Positions 15,613-25,598 of a stretch of 64,000 bases of DNA are shown here, piece by piece (within the stretch, counting starts at the first letter, position 1; each line of letters opens with the position of its first letter). Below the pieces are notes generated by a model. It had not been told where the DNA came from. It saw only the letters and a list, made by a program, of their open reading frames with translations, and made no database searches. The stretch covers positions 124,001 to 188,000 of the forward strand of contig NZ_JAMQON010000007.1 of the NCBI RefSeq assembly GCF_031624395.1, read 5' to 3'. The stretch comes from Halomicroarcula saliterrae (lineage in GTDB: Archaea > Halobacteriota > Halobacteria > Halobacteriales > Haloarculaceae). The position numbers were made by a program, and so were the translations under genes.

Positions 15613-17112
15613 ATGCGACGTGAGTTTACTGCCGTACTCTGTGCCGTGGCCCTCCTGCTTGCGGGCTGTCAGGGGCTGGGGCCGGGGACGGACAGTGCGA
15701 CGCCGGGGCCGAACGCGACCGAGACGCCCGACGAAGTCGTCACGCCGGCGGTGGGCGAGGGGACCGAGCGCTCGGGGAACGCCACGGAGCGCCGGAGCGT
15801 CCGCCCGGACCCCGCGACCGACCGCCTGGGCTGGGAGAACGGCTACTGGCACGACGACCCGCTGGCGGTGAACAACACCGACGGGCTCAACGAGAGCGAG
15901 CTGTCGGCGGTCGTCAACCGGTCGATGGCCCGCGTCGAGCACGTCCGCGGGCTGGAGTTCGACGGGAGCGTTCCCGTCGAGACCGTCTCCCGGTCGGCCT
16001 ATCGAGCAAACAGTAGCAACGGGAGCTACGGCGACTCGCTGCGGACGTTCGACAACGCGAAGTTCGAGGCGCTGTTCCTCGTCGGCGAGGACCGAAGCTC
16101 CATCGAGACCCAGGAGAGCACGCTCGGCGACAGCGTCCAGGGGTACTACAGCCCGTCGAGGGACGCCATCGTCATCGTCACGAACTCCGAGACGCCCCGA
16201 ATCGGGGAGCGAACCCTCGCACACGAGCTCGTCCACGCCCTGCAGGACCAGCGATTCGGGCTCGACGGCAACGCCAGCACGCGCGACGCGGTACAGGGGC
16301 GCAACGGGCTCGTCGAGGGCGACGCCCGCACCGTCGACACGCTGTACACCGACCGGTGCGGGGCCGAGTGGACGTGTGTCACCGAGGCGACCGGCGGGAG
16401 CGGCGGGAGCGGCGGACCGGCCCACTACGGCGTCTTCTATCTGGTGTACTTCCCGTACAGCGACGGGTCGACGTTCGTCTCCGACCTCCGGGCCCGGGGC
16501 GGCTGGGCGGCGGTGAACGCCGCCTACGACGACGTGCCCGACGGCGCTCGCGAGGTCACGACCGCGGCCGACTACCCCGAGTGGGAGCCGCGCGCGGTGA
16601 CGATTCCGGCCACGCCGGGCGAGGAGTGGACGCAGGTGCGACCGTCGGCCGACCGCGACCGGCCCGACTACGCGACCGTCGGCCCGTCGGCCATCGCCGC
16701 GTCGATGGGGTACACGATGGGCGATAGCTACAACCGGTCGGCGGCCGTCGTGAGCCCGAGCCAGTTCTACAACTTCGACGGCGGCCAGCTCGACCGCACG
16801 GACCCGTACAACTACGACCTCCCCGCGACGCGCGACTGGGAGGGGGGCCGCATGCAGGTCTACACTAACGGTTCGGAGACCGGGTACGTCTGGCGGACCA
16901 CGTGGTCGGACGACACCGCCGCGGCGCGGTTCGCGTCCACGTGGGAGCGGGTCATCCAGCACTGGGGCGGGAGCCGGACCGCAGACGGGAACTGGGTCGT
17001 CGAACCCGGGAGCCCCTTCAGCGACGCGCTCGCCGTCCACGTCGAGGGTGACACTGTCACCGTGGTGAACGCTCCGACCGAGGCCGAACTGACCGAGCTC
17101 TACGATGCGTAG
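15613..17112 (+). CDS. Hvo_1808-family surface lipoprotein with HELVH motif
   Basis: 499-aa secreted protein. Residues 1-20 are a signal peptide ending in the lipobox LLAGC, so the Cys should be lipidated. A Thr/Pro-rich spacer follows to about residue 70. The core starts LGWENGYWHDDPL, contains DGLNESELSAVV and carries TLAHELVHALQDQRFGLDG (about 205-223), the HExxH zinc motif of metallopeptidases, near a conserved EGDA stretch that could supply the third ligand. It matches the Hvo_1808 surface-protein family as I know it; peptidase activity is an inference. The end overlaps the paralogue by 8 nt. Confidence 0.85.
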   Translation: MRREFTAVLCAVALLLAGCQGLGPGTDSATPGPNATETPDEVVTPAVGEGTERSGNATERRSVRPDPATDRLGWENGYWHDDPLAVNNTDGLNESELSAVVNRSMARVEHVRGLEFDGSVPVETVSRSAYRANSSNGSYGDSLRTFDNAKFEALFLVGEDRSSIETQESTLGDSVQGYYSPSRDAIVIVTNSETPRIGERTLAHELVHALQDQRFGLDGNASTRDAVQGRNGLVEGDARTVDTLYTDRCGAEWTCVTEATGGSGGSGGPAHYGVFYLVYFPYSDGSTFVSDLRARGGWAAVNAAYDDVPDGAREVTTAADYPEWEPRAVTIPATPGEEWTQVRPSADRDRPDYATVGPSAIAASMGYTMGDSYNRSAAVVSPSQFYNFDGGQLDRTDPYNYDLPATRDWEGGRMQVYTNGSETGYVWRTTWSDDTAAARFASTWERVIQHWGGSRTADGNWVVEPGSPFSDALAVHVEGDTVTVVNAPTEAELTELYDA

Positions 17113-18436
17113 GGCGCTCGTCCTCCTGCTCGCGGTTGGTTGCGTGGTTCTGGCCGGCTGTTCGATACCCTTCGTCGGCCATCCCGAGGAGCCACGCGGC
17201 GGGGACGCCATCGGCTGGGAGAACGGCTACTGGTACGACGACCCCGTGGACGTGACGACGAGCGACGGGCTCAACGAGAGCGAGCGCGAGGCCGTCACCG
17301 CCCGGACGATGGCCCGGATCGAGCGCATCCGCGACCGGGAGTTCACCTCGACCGTCCCGGTCGAAGTCGTCTCGCGGGCCGAGTACCGCGACCGCTCGCG
17401 GTCGAACGGGAGCGGCGCCGGCCCCGGCGGGGACCCGTGGAACGACCAGGTGTGGGAGTCGTTGTTGCTCGTCGGCGAGTCCGAGGGCAGCGACGAGGCC
17501 ATCAGCGACACGCGGGACAGTTCGGTGCTGGGGTACTACTCCCCGAGCGAGGACCGCATCGTCGTCGTCAGCCCCTCGGACACGCCGGTCATCGACCGGG
17601 GGACGCTGGCCCACGAGCTCGTCCACGCCCTGCAGGACCAGCAGTTCGGGCTCGACGGGTCGCCCGAGACACAGGACACCCAGCTGTCCAGAAACGGCGT
17701 CGTCGAGGGCGAGGCCAACTACGTCCAGCGGACCTACGAACAGCGGTGTCGGAACGGCTGGAGCTGCATCGAGCGGCCCGACAGCGACGGTGGGGGCGGC
17801 GGGAGCGGCGGCGGGCAGAACTCCGGCGTCTTCACCGTCATCATCCAGCCCTACGTCAGCGGGCCGGGCTTTATCGACACCGTCTACGACCGGGGCGGCT
17901 GGGGCGCCGTCGACGCGCTCCACGACGACTACCCCGACAGTTCCGAGCAGGTCATTCACCCCGAGCGCTACCCCGGCGAGACGCCCGTCGAGGTGACCGT
18001 CGCCGACCGCTCGAACGCCGAGTGGGAGCGCTTCGACCGCGACCCGGTCGGTGACACCGTCGGCGAGGCCTCCATCTTCGCGACGATGTACCACAACGAC
18101 CGGACCGCCGCCGACCGCTACAGCTTCGTGAGCCGCCCGTCCGAGGGGTGGGCCGGCGATACGGTCGTGCCCTACCGGAACGGGGACGGTGGCGGCGGCT
18201 ACGTCTGGGAGAGCCGCTGGGACAGCGAGCGCGACGCCCGGCAGTTCGCGAACGCCTATCGCGGTGCGCTGACCGGGGAACACGACGCCCGCAACCCGCG
18301 CGGGAACGTCTACGTGGTGCCGGAAGACAGCGAGTTCGCCGACGCGTTCCGTATCGTTCGGTCGGGGAGGACCGTCCGCATCGTCAACGGGCCGACCGTC
18401 GACGACCTGAGCGGAATTCACCGTTCGGGTGGCTGA
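17105..18436 (+). CDS. Hvo_1808-family surface lipoprotein, tandem paralogue
   Basis: 443 aa, an evident duplicate of the upstream gene. It has a signal peptide and lipobox VLAGC (Cys19), then IGWENGYWYDDPV, DGLNESEREAVTARTMARI and TLAHELVHALQDQQFGLDG with the same HELVH motif, then a VVEGEANYV segment. It lacks the Thr-rich stalk of its partner, so it should sit closer to the membrane. A Gly-rich GGGGGSGGG linker splits the middle. The overlap of 8 nt with the first copy implies cotranscription and perhaps a heteromeric pair. Confidence 0.85.
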   Translation: MRRALVLLLAVGCVVLAGCSIPFVGHPEEPRGGDAIGWENGYWYDDPVDVTTSDGLNESEREAVTARTMARIERIRDREFTSTVPVEVVSRAEYRDRSRSNGSGAGPGGDPWNDQVWESLLLVGESEGSDEAISDTRDSSVLGYYSPSEDRIVVVSPSDTPVIDRGTLAHELVHALQDQQFGLDGSPETQDTQLSRNGVVEGEANYVQRTYEQRCRNGWSCIERPDSDGGGGGSGGGQNSGVFTVIIQPYVSGPGFIDTVYDRGGWGAVDALHDDYPDSSEQVIHPERYPGETPVEVTVADRSNAEWERFDRDPVGDTVGEASIFATMYHNDRTAADRYSFVSRPSEGWAGDTVVPYRNGDGGGGYVWESRWDSERDARQFANAYRGALTGEHDARNPRGNVYVVPEDSEFADAFRIVRSGRTVRIVNGPTVDDLSGIHRSGG

Positions 18437-18614
18437 CGCGCTCGTATTTGGGTCGAGGGCGGCAGACAGCGACACGGCGGAGCAGCCAGACTGCGGGGAC
18501 GGCTCCGCTCTCGAATCGGCCCTTTCGGCTCAGGGTTGTGGGTCTCCGCGGTCGGGTCGTCGGGGGTGTCCGTCACCCGCTCGTTTTTTCCACCGCCGCG
18601 CTAAGACCGGGGTA

Positions 18615-19766
18615 ATGACCGAGGAATTCGACATCGTCCCGGCCGAGGCAATCGCGTCCGGGCGGGCGACTGACGCGTACTTCGACCGCACAGTCGAGGC
18701 GCTCGACCACGCCGGACGGAACCCGGACGTGGTCGCAGAGGTGACGGCCGACCAGTTCCCCACCGGCGAGTGGCACCTGCTGGCCGGATTAAAAGACGCC
18801 GCGACGCTGCTGTCGGGCCACTCGCTCGACGCCGATGCGTTGCCCGAGGGGACGCTGTTCGACGGGGGACCCGTGCTGCGAATCGAGGGGTCCTACCGGG
18901 AGTTCGGGCGGCTGGAGACCTCCCTGCTCGGCTTGCTCTCCCATCCGACCGGCGTCGCCACGCGGGCGCTCGAAGCCCGGCGGGCGGCCCCCGACTCGAC
19001 GGTGCTGTCCTTTGGCTCCCGGCACGTCCACCCGTCGCTGGGCGCGATGGTCGAGCGGGCGGCGCTGCTGGGCGGGTTCGACGGCTTCTCGAACGTCGCG
19101 GCCGGCGACATCCTCGGCCGCGAGGCCGGCGGGACGATGCCCCACGCGCTGCTGATCTGCTTCGGCCGAGGCGAGCAGGAGGCGGCGTGGCGGGCTTTCG
19201 ACGAGGCCGTCCCCGAGTCGACCCCGCGCATCGCGCTGGTCGACACCTACTCCGACGAGGTCGACGAGGCCCTGCGGGCGGCCGAGGCGGTCGAAGACCT
19301 CGCCGGTGTGCGTCTCGACACCACCGGCTCGCGCCGGGGCGACTTCCGCCACATCGCGCGGGAGGTCCGCTGGTCGCTGGACGCACACGGCCACGAGGAC
19401 GTGGACATCTTCTGCTCCGGCGGGCTCGGACCCGCACAGCTCCGGGAGCTGCGGGACGTGGCCGACGGTTTCGGCGTCGGCAGCTACGTCTCGAACGCCG
19501 ACCCGCTCGATTTCGCACTCGACATCGTGGAAGTCGACGGCGAGCCCGCGGCCAAGCGCGGGAAGCTCACCGGCAAGAAGTCCGTCTACCGGACCGCCGA
19601 CGGCGGTCACCACATCGGGCTGGCCGACCGCGAGGGGCCCGACGACGCCGAGTCGCTCATGGAACCCCTGCTTCGGGACGGCGAAATCGTCCGCGAGTTC
19701 GACCTCGACGCGGCCGCGGGTCGCGCGCGAACGGACGCGACAGCCGTCGGATTCGGCGACGAATAG
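18615..19766 (+). CDS. pncB: nicotinate phosphoribosyltransferase
   Basis: 383 aa. It converts nicotinate and PRPP to nicotinate mononucleotide in NAD salvage. The family landmarks are DAYFDRTVEAL (about 15-25), the FSFGSRHVHPS-like segment LSFGSRHVHPSLG (about 133-145), GGFDGFSNVAAGDILG, GTMPHALLICFG (about 175-186), LVDTYSDEVDEAL, LDTTGSRRGDF (PRPP contact) and FCSGGLGPAQL. The length fits the archaeal enzyme. ATG 18615 follows a long upstream open frame without conservation. The nicotinamidase-like gene at 14965 could supply the substrate. Confidence 0.93.
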   Translation: MTEEFDIVPAEAIASGRATDAYFDRTVEALDHAGRNPDVVAEVTADQFPTGEWHLLAGLKDAATLLSGHSLDADALPEGTLFDGGPVLRIEGSYREFGRLETSLLGLLSHPTGVATRALEARRAAPDSTVLSFGSRHVHPSLGAMVERAALLGGFDGFSNVAAGDILGREAGGTMPHALLICFGRGEQEAAWRAFDEAVPESTPRIALVDTYSDEVDEALRAAEAVEDLAGVRLDTTGSRRGDFRHIAREVRWSLDAHGHEDVDIFCSGGLGPAQLRELRDVADGFGVGSYVSNADPLDFALDIVEVDGEPAAKRGKLTGKKSVYRTADGGHHIGLADREGPDDAESLMEPLLRDGEIVREFDLDAAAGRARTDATAVGFGDE

Positions 19767-20086
19767 AGCCCGGAGACGCGGTTCGTCCGCAGCGACCGTC
19801 CGTGCACGCCGCACTGCGACCGGTGTTTTGAGCGACAGGTGTCCACTCCGTTTCGGAAAATGTGCACCAACAACGGACAATTTGTGCACCTGATGAGCAA
19901 AGATGCTCATGGCGCTACGGTGAAAAGTCCCACTCGCTATCGACCCCGCTCTCAGAACCGTCGATTAAATGCTTCATAACCGCATTATGCTGCTTTTTAC
20001 TGCGTTGTCAGGTAATATTTGCCGTGAACAATATCAGTCAACTAACCACATGATTTATAATGTGTGCAGTTTTTGTGCACATTTGT
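19767..20086 (+). promoter_or_regulatory. control region of the ABC importer operon
   Basis: The 320 bp hold no gene but several signals. TGTGCAC occurs at 19861-19867, 19883-19889 (22 bp apart, two helical turns) and 20074-20080. ATGAGCA/TGCTCAT is a 7-bp inverted repeat (19893-19910, 4-nt loop). A TATA box TTTATA at 20054-20059 lies 28-33 nt before ATG 20087. The TGTGCAC at 20074 falls between TATA box and start, a repressor position. The region is also visibly more AT-rich than its surroundings from about 19860 on. Confidence 0.65.
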
Positions 20087-21358
20087 ATGCAAAAGAACGG
20101 TAATCGAACTCGGCGAAGGTTCATCAAAGGCGCAGGCGTTGCCGGTTCTGTCGCGCTCGCTGGCTGTGGTGGTCTCACGGGGAGCGGATCGGAGTCCACG
20201 TCCGACAAAATCGTGTTCTACAACTCCGGGTCGCTGGAGTTCGACCCCGGAACGGCGGAGAACATCGACCGGTTCGAGCAAGAGACCGGTATCACCGTCG
20301 AGGTCAACGAAGTGCCGTGGAGCAACCTGAAGACCAGCCTCACCACTATCTGGCGGAATCAGGACAGCCAGGTCGACGTGTTCAACGGTCCGACGTGGTG
20401 GCTGGCGGACTTCGTCAGTTCGGAGTGGCTCGAACCGATCGACCTGGACAGCGACCACATGAACAAGTTCCCCGACCCGCTCGTGGACCTGGTCCAGTTC
20501 GACGACCAGACGTACATGGCCCCCGAGTTCGGGAAGTGGGGGACCTATCTCTACGACCAGCAGTATCTGGAACAGCAGGGCTTTGACTCCCCGCCGGGCA
20601 CCTGGGACGAGGTGCTCAGTCAGGGCGAGCAGCTCTCACAGGGCGAGAAGTCCGGCTTCGCGTTCACCTGGGCGGACAAATCGGTGTTCAGCTTCAAGCA
20701 GTTCCTCTACCAGGCCGGCGGCCAGCTGTTCAACGACAACAACGAGCCGGTGTTCCGCGAGGAGGGCGTGCAAGCCCTCGAGTTCTTCAGTGACCTTCGC
20801 GAGCGCGGCATCATTCCGGACGGGATATCCAGTCTCGGCGAGGGTGGCATCGGTGACAACTTCGTCGCCGGTCAGTACGCCACCGTCGAGTCGTGGACAC
20901 CGCTCGGTTCGCGGGCGATAGAGGAGTGGGAGGAGGGGCGCGTCGGCAGCGCTCGACCGCCCGAAGGGCCGGGCGGCCGCGCGACGTTCCAGGACACGAA
21001 CGGTATCAGCATCTCGGCGTTCTCCGAGCGCAAAGACGCCGCACAGCAGTTCGCCCGCTTCATGACGACCCGACAGTCCTGTAAGAACAACATGCTCGTC
21101 GAGGGCAACCCCTGTGTCGTGCCCGACGTCTACGACGACCAAGAGATCAAAGACGAGTACCCGTCCTGGTTGCTCGAAGACATGCGGTTCAACCTCGAAA
21201 ACGCCCAGAGCGAGACGTACATGGCACAGCCACAGGTCGACGACTTCCTCAACGAGCAGATCACGACGGCGCTGCTCGGGAACAAGGACCCCGAAACCGC
21301 CCTCAGCGACGCGCAAAGCAACATCGAGAACCTGTATCAGGATATCGGCCTCATCTGA
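20087..21358 (+). CDS. extracellular solute-binding protein of a carbohydrate ABC importer
   Basis: 423-aa secreted binding protein. A twin-arginine signal RTRRRFIKGAG leads to the lipobox ALAGC, so it is exported folded and lipid-anchored. The mature part has the family-1 (CUT1) solute-binding fold: FYNSGSLEFDPGTAENIDRFEQETG, WWLADFVSS (about 95-103) and a C-terminal DPETALSDAQSNIENL. Start ATG 20087 is supported by the TATA spacing; the upstream in-frame codons would destroy the Tat signal. It is the first gene of a five-gene operon. Sugar or glycerol-phosphate are both plausible ligands. Confidence 0.92.
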   Translation: MQKNGNRTRRRFIKGAGVAGSVALAGCGGLTGSGSESTSDKIVFYNSGSLEFDPGTAENIDRFEQETGITVEVNEVPWSNLKTSLTTIWRNQDSQVDVFNGPTWWLADFVSSEWLEPIDLDSDHMNKFPDPLVDLVQFDDQTYMAPEFGKWGTYLYDQQYLEQQGFDSPPGTWDEVLSQGEQLSQGEKSGFAFTWADKSVFSFKQFLYQAGGQLFNDNNEPVFREEGVQALEFFSDLRERGIIPDGISSLGEGGIGDNFVAGQYATVESWTPLGSRAIEEWEEGRVGSARPPEGPGGRATFQDTNGISISAFSERKDAAQQFARFMTTRQSCKNNMLVEGNPCVVPDVYDDQEIKDEYPSWLLEDMRFNLENAQSETYMAQPQVDDFLNEQITTALLGNKDPETALSDAQSNIENLYQDIGLI

Positions 21359-21385
21359 GAGAGTCGCTCCGATTCTTCACCCATA

Positions 21386-22324
21386 ATGTCAACAGAAAGG
21401 CAAGAGTGGCGGCGCAAACTCGACAAGCTGTTCGTCCCGTTGACCGTCGGGCCGACACTGCTGTGGATCGCTGCTATCATCGTCTATCCGACCGCCAAGC
21501 TGCTCATCAGTAGCTTCCAGTTCCGGAACCCCGTCACAAACGAGATGGAGTTCGTCGGCCTCCGGAACTTCAGGCGGCTCATACTGGCGCGTGAGGGCAG
21601 CAACGCGGCGTTCGGTCTCTTCAATCCGGACTTCGTGGCCTTCACCAGAAACACGGTCGTCTACGTCGGCTGCAGCGTGACGATCTCGTTTCTCCTCGGG
21701 CTGGGTATCGCGATACTGCTAAACAAGGACCTCAAGGGCAGAGGGTGGTTCCGAACGGCGGTAATCGTCCCGTGGATTCTGCCCTACGTGATGAGCGGCC
21801 TCATGTGGCGCTGGATGTTCCAGGCCGACTTCGGCGCGATAAACGGGCTATTACAACGGTTGGGCATCATCAGCGGAAACATCCCGTTTCTGTCCGACGG
21901 GGCGCTGGCGATGGTCGCGCTCATCATCGCCGACGTGTGGGTGTTCACACCGTTTATCATCATCATCCTGCTCGCGGGGCTCCAGAACGTCCCCGAGCAG
22001 CTGTATGACGCCGCCGAGGTGGACGGAGCGAGCCGCTGGTCGCGGTTCTGGAACGTCACGTATCCGTTCCTGAAACCGTCGATTCTGGTCGCACTGACCA
22101 TCCGCATCATCTTCGACATCCGCGCGCTCGACCTCGTCTGGGTGATGACCGGTGGCGGTCCCGGGAAGGCCACCGAGGTGTGGGCCTCCTGGCTGTACCG
22201 TACTGCACAGGTGTTCAACTCGCCCGGCTCCGGCGCGGCGCTGGGCGTCGTTCTACTGGCCGTGACGTTCGCCATCGTGGCCACGCTGTACAAGATATTC
22301 GGCGAATCACCCTACGAAGCATGA
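21386..22324 (+). CDS. carbohydrate ABC importer permease (UgpA/MalF type)
   Basis: 312-aa inner-membrane permease with six predicted helices, the first at about 22-42. The cytoplasmic EAA loop that docks the ATPase is YDAAEVDGASRWSRFWNVTYPFLKP (about 208-232). It lies 27 nt after the binding-protein gene, and its last bases overlap the second permease as ATGA. It would pair with that permease as a heterodimer, as in other CUT1 importers. Confidence 0.93.
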   Translation: MSTERQEWRRKLDKLFVPLTVGPTLLWIAAIIVYPTAKLLISSFQFRNPVTNEMEFVGLRNFRRLILAREGSNAAFGLFNPDFVAFTRNTVVYVGCSVTISFLLGLGIAILLNKDLKGRGWFRTAVIVPWILPYVMSGLMWRWMFQADFGAINGLLQRLGIISGNIPFLSDGALAMVALIIADVWVFTPFIIIILLAGLQNVPEQLYDAAEVDGASRWSRFWNVTYPFLKPSILVALTIRIIFDIRALDLVWVMTGGGPGKATEVWASWLYRTAQVFNSPGSGAALGVVLLAVTFAIVATLYKIFGESPYEA

Positions 22325-23241
22325 GCACGGAAAAATCGAGACTCAACCGCATCCGTCGGTCGCTGGGACTGGAGACGCAAAACGAGTGGCCGTCCGTCGT
22401 GCGCGAGCGACTGGGAACGTACCTGCTGCTCGGAATCTATCTCGTCGTCATCTGGTTCCCCATCTACTACATCTTCATTACCAGCCTCAAACCGACGAGT
22501 GAGGTGCTGTCACTCCCGATTACCTTCTTCCCACGGGACCCGACGGTCCAGAACTACGTAGACATCTTCACGAACCGGCCCTTCGAGTTCTACACGATGA
22601 ACAGTATGATAGTGGCGATAACGACCACTATCGTCTGTGTCACGCTCGGGACGCTCACGGGGTATTCGTTCTCCCGGCACGACTTCATGGGCAACAAGAC
22701 GCTCCTGTTGTCGATCGTCGGCGCGCGGATGATTCCGCCGATAGCGCTCATCGTCCCGTTCTTCCAGATCATGTCGAGCCCGCCGCTCATCGGGGGACTC
22801 ACGGGGAGCCTGTACGACACGCGCCTGGCGCTGATACTCACGTACACCTTCTTCAACCTCCCCTTCGCGGTCTGGATAATGAAGAACTACTTCGACGGCG
22901 TCCCCGAGTCCCTCGACGAGCAGGCCCGAATCGACGGCTGCTCGCGCTGGGAGGCGTTCTTCAAGATAATTCTCCCGATGGCCAAGCCCGGCATCGCGGC
23001 GACGGCCATTCTCGCCTTTATTTTCTCGTGGAACGAGTTCGTCTTCGCACTGGTCCTCACGTCCTCCGAGTCGGCACAGACGCTCCCGATTGCGGTGTCG
23101 CTGTTCGTCGCGGACGACTTCGTCGACTGGGCGCATCTGGCCGCCGGAGGGATGATAGCTGCGTTGCCCGGCATCCTGTTCGGGCTGTTCTTCCAGCAGT
23201 ACATCGTGAGCGGACTGACGCAGGGAGCGGTCAAGGAGTAA
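22321..23241 (+). CDS. carbohydrate ABC importer permease (UgpE/MalG type)
   Basis: 306-aa second permease with six helices, the first at about 33-53. The EAA loop is DEQARIDGCSRWEAFFKIILPMAKPGI (about 199-225), and the C-terminus YIVSGLTQGAVKE is typical of MalG-type subunits. ATG 22321 overlaps the stop of the upstream permease. The longer open frame that starts upstream is an artefact of overlap with that gene. Confidence 0.93.
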   Translation: MSTEKSRLNRIRRSLGLETQNEWPSVVRERLGTYLLLGIYLVVIWFPIYYIFITSLKPTSEVLSLPITFFPRDPTVQNYVDIFTNRPFEFYTMNSMIVAITTTIVCVTLGTLTGYSFSRHDFMGNKTLLLSIVGARMIPPIALIVPFFQIMSSPPLIGGLTGSLYDTRLALILTYTFFNLPFAVWIMKNYFDGVPESLDEQARIDGCSRWEAFFKIILPMAKPGIAATAILAFIFSWNEFVFALVLTSSESAQTLPIAVSLFVADDFVDWAHLAAGGMIAALPGILFGLFFQQYIVSGLTQGAVKE

Positions 23242-23246
23242 CAATC

Positions 23247-24377
<1,131 letters not shown>

Positions 24378-24379
24378 CA

Positions 24380-24550
24380 ATGGAGACCGAAACTCTTCGC
24401 GAGGCCCCTCCGACGACGCTCGCCGTGTTCGCCATCGCCCTCGGACTCGCAGTGATTGCCGCGTCCAACTACGCGACCGGAGTCTACGGCGGCGCGATAG
24501 TGAGCAGCATCGGCACCGTCGTCGTGACGCTGTTCGGGTTACTCACGTAG
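24380..24550 (+). CDS. small membrane protein at the end of the importer operon
   Basis: 56 aa, starting METETLREAPP, with two hydrophobic segments (about 14-30 and 38-56) around SNYATGVYGG. The ATG lies 2 nt after the ATPase stop, so it is cotranscribed and probably translated. I recognise no family. Candidate roles are a small accessory subunit of the permease or an unrelated membrane peptide. The position argues for a real gene, but the evidence is thin. Confidence 0.6.
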   Translation: METETLREAPPTTLAVFAIALGLAVIAASNYATGVYGGAIVSSIGTVVVTLFGLLT

Positions 24551-24559
24551 TCATGAGAC

Positions 24560-24598
24560 ACAGTATTTATCACTGGTACCACAGTATTATCAGTTACC
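24560..24598 (+). promoter_or_regulatory. imperfect direct repeat upstream of the DeoR-type regulator
   Basis: ACAGTATTTATCACTGGTACC (24560-24580) is followed directly by ACAGTATTATCAGTTACC (24581-24598). The two copies share ACAGTATT(T)ATCA and a (G)GTTACC/GGTACC end, 21 bp apart, so a protein could bind both on one face of the helix. The TATTTATC core may also be a TATA box. The 226 bp between the importer operon and the regulator hold no gene. Confidence 0.5.
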
Positions 24599-24776
24599 AG
24601 CGGTCGCTCCAAACGCCCGGATATCTCGATGATACGTGAAGCTCGGGTCGAGCGAAGCCGCGTTCGGACGCCGGTCTCGGGGGGTACACGGTGATACGCG
24701 CAAACGACGCTGAGTCGCACACGTCCGTCCGTCGCTGTGCGGTGTCGGCACGGAAGGAGCAGATTCGCCAGTAGAC

Positions 24777-25574
24777 ATGTTGCCAGACAAACGACGCAAA
24801 CGGATCGCCAAAATGGTGAACAACTCCGACAGAGTCACTGTCGAGGAGCTCACCGAGGAGTTCGGCGTGTCCGGTGCGACGATCAGACGGGACCTCGCGT
24901 CCCTCGCCGAGGACGGTCTCATCGAGCGGTTCCACGGCGGGGCTCTCCCGGCATCGAACGGCAGCACCGGCCGCACACAGGCACAGGAGACGGTCACGAA
25001 CCCGAGCGGCAAGCGGGCAATCGCGGAGCGCGCCGTCGGCGAACTCAGCGACGGCGACGCGGTGTTCTTCGACACCGGGCCCACGACGATGGAAGTGGCG
25101 AAGGTCCTCCCGGAGTCGCTCACCCTACTCGTGGCGACGAACTCACCCGAAAACGCGTTCGAGCTCCGTGAGACCTGTGGCGACGTGAAAGTCGTCGGGG
25201 ACTCGCTCCGTCGAACGTCCGACGCGCTCGTCGGCCCGAGCGCCGAGTCGTATCTCCGGAAGACGAACTTCGACGTGGTGTTCCTCGAAACGGACGCCAT
25301 CCAGTCCGACGGCGGGCTCTCGGTCTCCAACGAAGACGAGGCGCGCATCAAGTCCCTGCTGTGTGACGGCGGGCGGCTCGTCATCCTCGTCGCGGACGGG
25401 AGCAAAGTCGAGCGACAGAGCTTCAGGGAGTTCGCGAGCGTCGAGGACGTCGACATATTCGTGACGGACGCCCCGTTGAGCGAGGAGATGCGCGCCGTCT
25501 TCGACCGTGCCAACGTACAGGTCCTCGACGTGTTGAACGCGAACGGAACCCAGCGGTCGACGGACAGTCGTTAA
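24777..25574 (+). CDS. DeoR/GlpR-family transcriptional regulator
   Basis: 265 aa. The N-terminal winged HTH (about 1-60) reads LPDKRRKRIAKMV...VTVEELTEEFGVSGATIRRDLASL followed by IERFHGGA, the DeoR signature. The C-terminal DeoRC sensor domain (about 75-240) has the phosphosugar-binding DTGPTTMEVAK and LVADGSKV motifs. Haloarchaeal GlpR of this family represses sugar and glycerol catabolism. Lying directly behind a sugar-type importer, it is the obvious candidate to control it, with the TGTGCAC sites or the repeat at 24560 as targets. Confidence 0.92.
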   Translation: MLPDKRRKRIAKMVNNSDRVTVEELTEEFGVSGATIRRDLASLAEDGLIERFHGGALPASNGSTGRTQAQETVTNPSGKRAIAERAVGELSDGDAVFFDTGPTTMEVAKVLPESLTLLVATNSPENAFELRETCGDVKVVGDSLRRTSDALVGPSAESYLRKTNFDVVFLETDAIQSDGGLSVSNEDEARIKSLLCDGGRLVILVADGSKVERQSFREFASVEDVDIFVTDAPLSEEMRAVFDRANVQVLDVLNANGTQRSTDSR

Positions 25575-25598
25575 GTCGGCGCCTCCGAAAGCAGGCAT

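Noticed and set aside
14965-17211. 748-codon open frame on the minus strand
   Set aside because: Only its last 190 codons are the nicotinamidase-like gene. The upstream part is antisense to the lipoprotein gene and has no family resemblance.
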